Assembly: GCF_022539315.1 (NCBI RefSeq)
Contig: NC_066314.1
Coordinates: forward strand, 58,203,543 to 58,267,542
Source: Serinus canaria
Taxonomy: Eukaryota > Chordata > Aves > Passeriformes > Fringillidae
Reading direction: 5' to 3'
Length of the DNA stretch: 64,000 bases
Part shown: piece after piece, positions 55,001-64,000 of the stretch
How the letters are laid out: the number at the start of each line of letters is the position of its first letter
Numbering within the stretch: the first letter of the stretch is position 1
Translations under genes and position numbers: made by a program
The notes under the pieces: generated by a model
The model's database searches: none
Told to the model about the DNA's origin: nothing
What the model saw: only the letters and a program-made list of their open reading frames with translations

Positions 55001-58000
55001 GCAGGGATGCAGCCAGAGCTGAGATGGGCACCAGGACCCAGGAGAGGCTCCCTTGGTGAAACAAGGTGCTTACAGTAGAGGAGTCCCTGACTGGAGGTGC
55101 CCAACACCAGCCCAGCAGCAAGGCATGGGTTTTCTCAAACTTGAGCTCCACCACACGTGCCATGAGCCCTCCCTAGCTGACAGCCCCAACAGCTTCTCCT
55201 CAGACAACTTACACAAAGTTCACTTCTTTCCTCTCCTGGTCAGTTCTGCAGATAGGCCACCCCCACAGCAGCAGGGCTTCTCAGAAAAGATCAATCAGCT
55301 TACTCATGGAGAAAAACCTTTTTACCAAGAGGGTGACCAAGACCAATGAGATGGTGGAAGCTCTGCCCTTGGAGATACCCAGCACCCAACAGGACAACGT
55401 CCCAAACAAGCTGCTCTCCATGACCACACTCATAGCATGGGGCTGTACTTGCCACCTCCAGAGGTGCCTTCCCACCTCATCTACTCTGCCACCCTGTGCT
55501 GGGCACAGTCTGCTTAGGGCAAGGTGACCTCTCTGCAGACACTGATTGTCCTGGCCACGTGAATCTCATGAGGACTGAGGACACCAACAGCAGGATTGTT
55601 CAGTTCATCACACTCATAATGGGATCCTAATTGTAGATAATTCTAGATAATCAGGGCCAAGTCACTTGTTAAAGAGAAAAAAGCAGGATAAACTTATGCA
55701 AAACATATTGATAAAGGACTGGGAAGTGACATGCTCCTACAGTGTCTTCTAGAGCCAGATCCCACACAGCCTCCTATTCCCCTCACCCCACTCCATCCTA
55801 GCTTTTCCCTTTGATCTATCATATCTTACACCACAAGGCTTACAAGGGGGTCAGGAGAACCCCATGTGTCAAACCAACTGTATTTTCAAAAACCCCGAGT
55901 GAAATGGACGTACCTCTGCCTTTGTGCAACACCCCATGTCAGGGGAACAAGGCTGCAATGCCAGGAATGCAGGAACTGGCTGTGTCCAGCAAAGCTGTGC
56001 TGGGTGTTAGGACATGTCTTTAATTTTATGATATAATTCGGTCTACTGACCTTCTCCCTCTTTAAGCACACAGAACAAACTCTGCCTGCTTCTATGTCTT
56101 TAACCTGACTGAAAGGATTACCATGCCTCAAGGGCCTGCCCTGCTCCTCCCTTGGCTGCCAGCAAGGTGGTGCCAACCCTGCCCTTGCTAAAAGACATGC
56201 CTGATCTCATCTGATGGCTGCCATTGACTAAGGGTGTGTCACTTTTTTTCCTCCCTTCTTGCTCATGCTTTGTGTCAGCTCCCATGTCTGTAAAGCCTTT
56301 TCAAGCTAGGATGGGCTCACAAGATGCTTGGTTCAGCTCTCCTAACCAGCAAAGAAATAAAAGGGGGGGAAGCACAAAGTTTTCTGCTCAGATAGCAACA
56401 TCAATCACCTGTCTGGGAAAACCTAATGAGCATTGCAACACATGGAAGGAATCATAGAAGGATTTGGGTCAGAAGGGGCCTTGAAAATCATTGAATTCCA
56501 ATCCCCCTTGCCAGGGCTGGCAACAAGACTCTGCTTGTAAAGAAGTTAACCCTCAGCAACGAGAAGAGGGAGCCAGCAGGACCTGCTGTGGGCAGTATCA
56601 GGGGGTTACCCCAGGTCTCAACTTCATCCTGAGACTATCCTTATTCTATGGAAAAGCAGATGGGCCCTTGAGAAAGAACTCTCACCTCTTGTCTATTACT
56701 TCCCTCCACCAACCATTTGCTGAAAGCTGTAGGTCAAGCTCCACAGGGATATCACCAGCATCACCTGCCTGACACCAGGAGCTGGAAGGACAGCACATCT
56801 GGTAACAAGGTAGCTCTAAAAATCTCTGCTGACCTTGTGCCAGCTGAAACTTTCTTCTCAAAGAGCCCTGGAAAAGTCAGAGATGACTCAGGAATGGGAA
56901 AGGACAAACTCCTGATCCAAACAGCACTTCTGTTTCAAAGCAGAAGATAAGTTTTCACAAAAGAAAAGCCTGATTTTCTTTTCAAACACAGGAAAAGCAG
57001 CAACAATTTTCTCCCCAGGCTCCACGCTAAAACAGCTGAACCATTTTGGCTGAAGGCTTTCAAAAGTAATTCAGCCAGAGGCAATGCTCAGCATGGAAAA
57101 GTGCAGACTGAAACAAAAATAAAATCTTGACCTGAAGACAGTAATCAAAAACAGGGTCTCACAAAATGAATTGTCTTCTGTTAAAGGTGGGGCTCGTTGC
57201 ACCCACTATTATTAAGCTTGTCTCACATTTCCCATTGTTTTATTTTCTCTTTGTTCCTCCCTCTAAACACATAACAGACAGAAAAAAAAAACAACTCAAA
57301 GGGTATTCAACATTTCTTCAGTTTCCTTCAGGCAGACACACCCTCAGCTGAAAAACACAGCATTTTCAGGGTTAGCGGTGGGATGTTTCACCACCCTGTC
57401 AAAATACCCAGAAACACTCTTTTTCTAACTCACTGCCCCCAGTCACAGATTTAGTCCTGCATGCATAGAAGGTAACTACTGCTTTTCATCCTGGTGGCAA
57501 GGATGGTTTGTATGACTACTTAGAGACATGATGAGTCCTAACTCCTGCAGGTAGGTTAACAAATAGTAAGAAAAAATTCACATGGAAAGGAAGAGAATGA
57601 TTCAGTATTTTCCAATCTGGCCGCTAAAATGATTGCAATGCTTAATGGAATTATGTGTTTCAGGCTATGCTTTCTACAAGGAAGTAATGAAAAAAACATT
57701 GAAAAAAACCTGTAATTCCAGATGAGGAAACCAATACCTTGGGAAGTGAGGGCAGGAGTAGAGGACACCCCTTCTGGGACAGTTCCTGGCATTACTAGAT
57801 CATCTCCCTGTGTTTAAGGTCTTGTGTGAGCATTTGTGTGTATACAGTGGGGCTCATCCTCTTTGAAGGGGTGATAATATTTGCTTTTGCTTTGCAGCCT
57901 AATAAATGAAAATTCAGTTACTTGAAGTCAAGGCTGAAGAAGACACTGGTGGTGTGCCCTGGCCTGCAGATTACATCAGTGGAGATAGTGATCAATACCT

Positions 58001-59150
58001 GGTTTGTTTGGTTTTGAAAGTACCCACAGAGAAGATGACTGTGGCCAGTACAGAATAAAACAAAAGAAATTTGGACCAGATTCACACAAGCACACATTTG
58101 CCAGCAGAATCTTCTATCAGCCACACAGGCAGACAGGATTCCACCAGTTGCAGTGGAACTGGCATCAGGTCCCGACAAAGTCAAAGAGAAATTGGCAAAT
58201 ACTCATTTCTACTAGTGCAGCTAGGTGATGTAGGTGCTTTTCTCTCCTTTGACTGGAGTGCTGTGTTACAAACATACCAGTCCTACTGCACCAGTAAATC
58301 ACTTCCAGTGTAAAAGAATTGGAAAGAATTCAGGGTTATTATGCTTATAAGAAACCCAAACATTTGACAGCATAGGAAACAACCTGCCACTAAAAAATAG
58401 TATTCAGCTCATGAACCACACTGGAATTCATTTTTGATGTGGTGAGATAATCTCTGCTATTCTAAAATAAATGGGACCCAAAGAGGTCCCTTTGAGGAGC
58501 AACCCTGCAAAGAGTTTCCTGGCAGGAAGACAAATTGTCTCACATTCAGAAAGGAAATGAAAGCATTAAAAAGAAGAACCTCAGCTTCTTCCAAAATAAG
58601 TTATCATCAGGGAGACAAATGGAGCCTCAGCAAATCTCTCCTTCGGTGGCCTTCACCCTGCAGGATGCTGACTCGTCCCTCCTGATGTGGATTTAGCACA
58701 GCTTCCTGAAGTGTCCATCACCACAACCTTGGGGCACCATCTGCATGCTCCACGAGACCTTCCTGTACCCACCCCAAGTCCATGACCTCCCATTTCAGTC
58801 TGTCCCTATCAAGCATCACTTTCTGAGCTCAAGCAAAGGGTCACCCACAGATTGCATTTTGGTTCAGCAGACCCTGCTTCCCTCTGTCTCCTCCAAGCTC
58901 CTCTTTGCTCCTACCCTCAATCTCCCGCATATCTTGGCCACCACAAAGGCAGAACTTGTTTATGGCAGACCTTTTTCTGTGTGGAAACCTTCCAACCTCA
59001 GCACAGCACATCATCCCCTCGCCCAGCCTTCCTGAGCAGACAGCAGGGCCAGGAGCACGTGAGGAGGAAGCTCACCCAGCTCCAAGGAGGAATAAACCTC
59101 TGCAAAGAGAGCTTGCATTTATTTATTTTTCCAGAAGGAAAGCCGCTCTC
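49082..59150 (-). other. DENND2A: DENND2A 5' intron region, no gene recognised
   Basis: About 10 kb upstream of the first coding exon, probably the first intron(s). It contains a CR1 fragment at 56448-56525 and no exon I can support. A short C-rich then AT-rich stretch at 53840-54050, with a forkhead-like TGTTTAC (53859) and a few clustered CpG at 54000-54025, could be a regulatory element. Confidence 0.45.
56448..56525 (-). mobile_element. Short CR1 fragment
   Basis: On the plus strand it reads GAATCATAGAAGGATTTGGG, CAGAAGGGGCCTTGAAAATC and ATTGAATTCCAATCCCC, a truncated reverse-complement CR1 end. Confidence 0.75.
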
Positions 59151-59700
59151 GGTGGGTGTGTGCGTGCGTGTGTGCCTGTGTTTGTGTCGGGACAATGGGA
59201 AAAAGGACAGTGCAGCGGAGCTGCCAGGAAACAGTCGGCCATCTGCCCGTGCAGGGAGCAGTTTTTCCTTCCCTTTTGTAGGGAGAGGAATGGAGCTGAG
59301 AGCCGCCATCCGCCCGTGCTGGGAGGAAACCTGAGCGACTTTGCTTTGCCAGGGAGAGGAAGCGTGGGGGAGGGAGCCGGCCCGGTCCCTGCGGTTAAGC
59401 GGTCATTGCACTCACGGCCAATAAAAGCGGGGGAAAAAGCCCTACCAAAACCCCCAAATCCTCGGGGAAAATCGCTCTTCCTCCTCCACCCTTCCACATG
59501 CGGTTTGGTACCTCCTCCCCGCCAGGGCGACCCCGGGCACAGGAGGGGGCTCGCAGGGCCATGGAAAGCAGCACAAGGGTTCCCAGCACGGGCACCCGGA
59601 CAGGACAGCGACACCGAGAGAAAATCAACCCACATCGCTGCGCTGCTTGTCCGCCCACAACCAGGAATTTGGCAACCTGGGCACAAAACAACGCGAGGAA
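59150..59700 (-). promoter_or_regulatory. CpG island, candidate DENND2A promoter and 5' non-coding exon
   Basis: This is the only CpG-dense stretch in the window, with several dozen CpG in about 550 bp (for example GCCGGCCCGG near 59380 and CGACCCCGGGC near 59530). It lies about 10 kb upstream of the first coding exon. On the minus strand, a consensus donor GGCC|GTGAGT at 59416/59415 could end a first exon, and GCTGG|GTGAG at 59076/59075 is an alternative. A plus-strand CCAAT lies at 59418-59422, so divergent transcription is possible. Mammalian DENND2A also starts from non-coding exons far upstream. Confidence 0.45.
59153..59190 (+). repeat. GT-rich microsatellite
   Basis: GTGGGTGTGTGCGTGCGTGTGTGCCTGTGT-type imperfect alternation at the edge of the CpG-rich region. 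Confidence 0.7.
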
Positions 59701-60204
59701 CGAGGCTCTTGCCTCTTGGCTCTTCCAAGGCTCTCCAGCCCCAGCAGAAGCCCCCAAAGGGCAGAGCATGAGGAGGAGTGTGCTGCAGGTAACCATCCGT
59801 AACCATCCCTCCATTCTGCCCCAGGGGCTCCAGTACAGCTTCTGATCATAAAACTTTGTCAGAATATGACCCCCGGGCACTGCCAGGCAAAAATGCTGGT
59901 AAAATATCATGATGGCTTGTTGGCACATTCTTCTTCCACTTTTTGTGGTGGAAAAGCCCCAGGGAAAGAAAGAAATAAAATAGAGAAGGGTAAAATTTTC
60001 AAAAGTTACTACATGACTTTGAAGTTTAAGACCCATTTTCACAACTGTGCATCAGATTTTTTTTTAAAACAAACATTCCTACTAGGCTTGCACTTGCAAT
60101 TCCATCTCCTTATTTTAACTCCTAAATAAGTCCCAGCTTTGACTGAATTAGCTCCACATTGTATTCATGTGGCTCTTAGGGACATGGTGTGGTGGCTGAC
60201 TTGG

Positions 60205-60280
60205 CTGCTTTAGGTTAATGATTGGACTCCGTGATCTTGGAGGTCTCTGCCAATCCAAATGATTCCATGACTGTAGAAGC
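60205..60280 (+). mobile_element. CR1 LINE 3' terminus
   Basis: ATGATTGGACTCCGTGATCT, TGGAGGTCTCTGCCAATCC and AATGATTCCATGACTG form the sense-strand 3' end of CR1. Confidence 0.8.
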
Positions 60281-60819
60281 AGCTAACATTCTCAAAGAAT
60301 TGTAAGCACACATTCCTATTTTGCTGACTGCAACAAGAGACAGGTCTAGGTATGGCTAGGAAAACCAAGAGCACATTTCTCTGCACCTCCGTGCACCTAC
60401 ACACACTCTGCTGCTCTCCACGTGCCAGATCCAGCTCCACAGAGCTGGCAGAGATTGCTAATGTGGGAGATGTCTCAGATAACAGATCACAGCCCTGAAA
60501 AGAGAACTTCCAGAAGAAATAATTACTCTACATATGTCTAAAGAGCTTCTTCACATCTGGCAGCTTGCAGGACAGACTGACACAGTGATGCTATAAACCT
60601 AAGCATGTCCAGGTGAGATCTGAAGTGACACCTGTGTGCCCCGTCCCTTTCAGAGATGTGACATTGGTTTCCACATTCTGTTGTGACTTTTTAATTTTTT
60701 TTTTTTTCATAAAAACAAAACCATTGATGTAGCACAGTGTCTGACCTGAAGCAAATTCCTTGGCTGTTTTCCTCTTGGTGGGATGAGAGACAACATGAGA
60801 GGGAACATAGAGACTTGAT

Positions 60820-61050
60820 ATAAGGAAAAGTCTTTTTTTTTTTTTTTTACTATGAGGATAAAAGAGCTCTTTTCACTATGAGGAAAACAGAGCTCTGGAG
60901 CAGCCCTGCTGTCTCCATTACTGGAGGCTTTCAAGACCCAACCAAAGCCCTGAGCAATCTGAGCTCAGACCTGAACCTATTTGAGAAGGAGGCTGGAGTA
61001 CAGGCCTCCTGTGATCCCTCCAAATCTGGATTATCCTATGATAACAGATC
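60820..61050 (+). mobile_element. CR1 LINE fragment
   Basis: Sense-orientation CR1 features are GGAGCAGCCCTGCTGTCTCC, GGAGGCTTTCAAGACCCAAC and GGCCTCCTGTGATCCCTCC. An internal T18 run sits at 60831-60848. Confidence 0.7.
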
Positions 61051-61439
61051 ATGAATGACTGTAAAAGTGAGTAACCACTCTCATTTTCTCTGTGGAAAAT
61101 AACAACAAAAAGTACCTTTCAAAACATTATTACTAGACATCTCCCTCCCCAAGTGATACTTTTTTGCTGCCTTCCTGCAACTGATCAGCAAGGCAGCAGT
61201 AAAAAATAGCTGCCAAAACAAGATACATAATTATGCTATCCCCAACACAGTTCTACTGTCTGAGTCCATAGTCATTCTGCAGTGCCTAACAAACTTCAAC
61301 AGCTCCATGGAAGGCATGAATCCACCAATAACGCTGCCTTGGCAAATACTGATGAGTGCTCTAAATTTTCACTATTAGAAAAGGAAAATATTTTCTTCCC
61401 AAGTCCATTCCACTTTCAGAGTTCAGGGTACAATTTTTT

Positions 61440-61510
61440 GAAAAGCTTGAAGTTATTTAACTATTAATTATGATAGTTATTTAATAGTTATTTAACTATT
61501 TAATTATTAA
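61440..61510. repeat. AT-rich TATTTAAC-type repeat
   Basis: Repeats of AGTTATTTAACTATTAATTA and TAGTTATTTAATAGTTATTT, partly palindromic low-complexity DNA. Confidence 0.75.
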
Positions 61511-62312
61511 CTAAATCAAAAACTAAACAACCAACCAACCACTAAAGAAAAGTGAGAAATACTGAAAGCATTTGTTTGGGAGTTTTCTTTTTTTCCTTTG
61601 CTGAAGTGTTCCTTTGGGCTTCTTGAAGCAGAAAACCTAGAAACTGGAGAGTTATCAAACAAGCACATATTGTTCACAAGTCTCTTCCAAGGGATGTGCT
61701 AAAGCCAGTGCATACATAAAGGACTTTCATTTCCATTGTTTACTTTCTTTCACATCCATCTCACTGCTGGATAATAATGGAGCAAAAGCAGAGCACCCGT
61801 GTACAATTGTCTCCATCAGCCCTTATCTCACAACTGAAGCAGAGCTATTTGCACATAAGATTCCAAGCCAGAGAATGTGCATCCAAGTTTTGTGTTCCAG
61901 GGTAACCACCAGGGCATACTCCACCCAAGATGTTCGGATGTTGTGCTGGACTGGGCCCTGATAGTGTTTATTGTGCACAGGAAAAACTCATTACTACAAA
62001 GCACTGAGTGCGTTTCACAAGGGCACATTTTACAGGACCCAGCAAGTAGGAATCTTCTGGAGTTGAACCTTTTGCAGAAGCCCTGTCCCCTGAGCTATTC
62101 AATAAGCATCATCCCCTTTCATCTCAAATGCTCATAAAGATGCCATTTCCAATGCAAGGGAAATGCCAGCCGCATTGAAGGTGGCTGCAGTGATTGTGGT
62201 GTGGCTTCCATTTCACCCTCAACATTCACCTCCCTTCTGCTCAGCCCCAACACAGAGGTACCTACAGAAACACAAGCACAGCTCCCCTCTGCTCAAGTCC
62301 ATAAAATCTCTT

Positions 62313-62342
62313 AGGGTGGGATGGGATAGGATGGGATGGGGT
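62313..62342 (+). repeat. GGGAT/GGATG short repeat
   Basis: About six imperfect copies of GGGATG (GGGATGGGATAGGATGGGAT and on). A simple pentamer/hexamer repeat. Confidence 0.7.
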
Positions 62343-62654
62343 GACTCTTACAGGTTCTCATGTGATGTTTAAAGAATAGAAAGGTTTCCTGCAGGGCAAG
62401 AGATGAGGTCTCCTACAGTAAAGGGCCAGCATTAGAGTGACCCACCTGGTGTAACACCCTGATGATCTGCAAGTTCCTCTGTGAAATTCTCATCCCCACT
62501 GTCCCAAAAGCATCAGCTTTACACACTCAGCTTTGAAGATCTGGCTCAGGAAAGGGGTCTGTCTGTAAATGGCTTCTTTTTTCTCTCTGTAGAGGATACC
62601 ATTGCAGCAAATGCACATTTTCCATAGAATAAATGCTCTATGAACAGGCCAGTT

Positions 62655-62910
62655 AGATCACAGAAGGCTTTGGGTTGGAAGGAACCTTAAGGATCACCTG
62701 GTTCCAAACCCCCAGCCAAGGACAGGGACAACTTTCACTAGATCAGGCTGCTTAAAGCCCCATCCAGCCTGGCCTTGAACATTTCCAGGGATGGGGCATC
62801 CCAGCATCCAGGGGCAGGGCATCCTCTTGCAGTGCCTCACCAGCCTTACAATAAGGAATTTCCTCCTAACATGTAATCTAAATCTCCCCTCTTCTGGTTA
62901 TATTTTTTTT
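62655..62910 (-). mobile_element. CR1 LINE 3'-end fragment, longest in window
   Basis: On the plus strand it reads GATCACAGAAGGCTTTGGGT, TGGAAGGAACCTTAAGGATC, GCCCCATCCAGCCTGGCCTTG and GGGATGGGGCATCC, then AATTTCCTCCTAACATGTAA. It matches the antisense CR1 3' end over about 250 bp. Confidence 0.92.
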
Positions 62911-64000
62911 AGATATTCCTCACCAGAACCACATTCTTTATAAAGGTAGAAGCTGCCCAATGCTGCCTCAGCTATCTGCAGTTGAATACAATGGATATTT
63001 GATAACAACTGTATTTTCTTTACTGAAAAGAGAATGCCTACAGACATAACTGGAAAACTAAACCTAAACTTGATCTTTTAGGGGGAAATTCCCCAAACAT
63101 TTCCTTCTGTTAGAAGAGGAACAAGAAGAGCTTAAGTAATGTTTTACTTGATTTACTTCTTGGTTGGTAAGAAAAATGTTTGGCATTCAAGTAGGCATTC
63201 TTCTTCCCATCTCTTCAGCATGTAATAACTCAAACGTTCAGACTGCATAGGATCTACTTAATAAAAATCTCCTAAGTGGGTTCACTGGATTCATATTAAA
63301 ATGATAAGTAAGGGACGGGAGAAATTTCAGCCCTGAAAATAGGTTAGCAAGAAATTATCTTTGCTTATATGCCTTCCTGAGCAAAAAGAATATTAGAGAT
63401 GCAGTGTTTGCAAATATAATTATCATATAAAACTAAGAATACTCCCAAGAGGCCATTTGTGCTCTAGAAGTACTCTTTCCTCCTGAAGCAGCATCTCACA
63501 AACTCTGAATCACAGTGTAAAAGTGCTTGTTTCTCCTACCTGATCAGAAATGCTTCAGAAAATAACTTATCTGGTCAAGGTGCACTCACACACTTGAAAT
63601 GCAGCTGCATGGTCTCAGCAATTCAATTTGCATGATTCACAAACAGATTTCAGTGCTGCTGGATGAGTAAATTGCTTATGGTTTCTGACTAACTTAAATA
63701 ATTTTTGCCAAGTTTGATCTAAATTCAGTATGGCCCCAAAAAACCCCAAACCAAGCAGAGAGAAACTTTCAAGAAAACATCTGAGGTAATCTGAAGGAAG
63801 CTTACAAGAGTCAGGTTCTTTGCTGTGAAATGACATTGCTTACCAAAATTTAGCTAAATTGAGGGGGTGTGTGTTAAACCCTCCCTTTACAAGGAGCTGA
63901 AATACTATTTAGGCTTTTTCTCCTTCCTATTTATTTTATTGAAGGGAAAAAAGGAGGGAAGAAAATAGATGGGGCTACCCTGCCACCTTTCTCCAAGTAG
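62911..64000. other. Non-coding, nothing recognised
   Basis: A+T-rich sequence without recognisable exons, repeats or RNA genes. In mammals ADCK2 is head-to-head with DENND2A, but none of it is seen up to the window end. Confidence 0.45.

Noticed and set aside
58905..59771. 288-codon plus-strand open frame and overlapping minus-strand frames in the CpG-rich region
   Set aside because: High G+C lowers stop frequency; the translations have no domain-like features, and this region is better explained as a promoter.
1..64000. CRISPR arrays, bacterial operons, tRNA or rRNA genes
   Set aside because: Nothing in the window resembles them. The DNA is vertebrate, and I saw no tRNA-like cloverleaf with A and B boxes, though I could not run a covariance search.

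Overview
The window looks like nuclear DNA of a bird. Genes are split into short exons with GT-AG introns, CpG is scarce outside one island, and the interspersed repeats I can recognise are short, 3'-end CR1 LINE fragments of avian/reptilian type. Almost all of the interpretable content is three protein-coding loci; the rest is intron and intergenic sequence.

The dominant gene is DENND2A on the minus strand. I could join 18 coding exons from 48870 down to 16212. All splice phases agree, and the predicted protein is 1008 residues, essentially the length of the mammalian protein. It carries the disordered, proline-rich N-terminal half and the complete tripartite DENN module of a Rab9 guanine-nucleotide exchange factor. 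Its 5' untranslated exon(s) lie upstream of 49081. The only CpG-rich stretch in the window, about 59.15-59.70 kb, is the best promoter candidate.

At the low end, on the plus strand, are the last seven recognisable exons (1094-9837) of a PfkB-family kinase. It resembles the kinase part of eukaryotic pseudouridine-metabolising proteins. The N-terminal exons are outside the window. One exon (2704-2831) appears to carry a one-base deletion that breaks the frame, so the gene is either a recent pseudogene or the reference has an error.

Between these two genes, and tail-to-tail with DENND2A, is a compact three-exon plus-strand gene (TATA box 11207, ATG 11325, stop 13640, poly(A) signal 13864). It encodes a 185-residue secreted precursor with a signal peptide, a furin-like R-M-A-R site and a C-terminal six-cysteine module. 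I do not recognise its family, and it is the best candidate here for something undescribed.

The most unusual non-coding structure is a 22-copy, 23-bp minisatellite (21709-22206). It abuts the 5' splice site of a DENND2A exon, and its repeat unit itself contains that splice-donor sequence, so the intron begins with an array of decoy donors. Other repeats include a 38-39 bp triplication, AT-rich and A-rich low-complexity tracts, and eight probable CR1 fragments.
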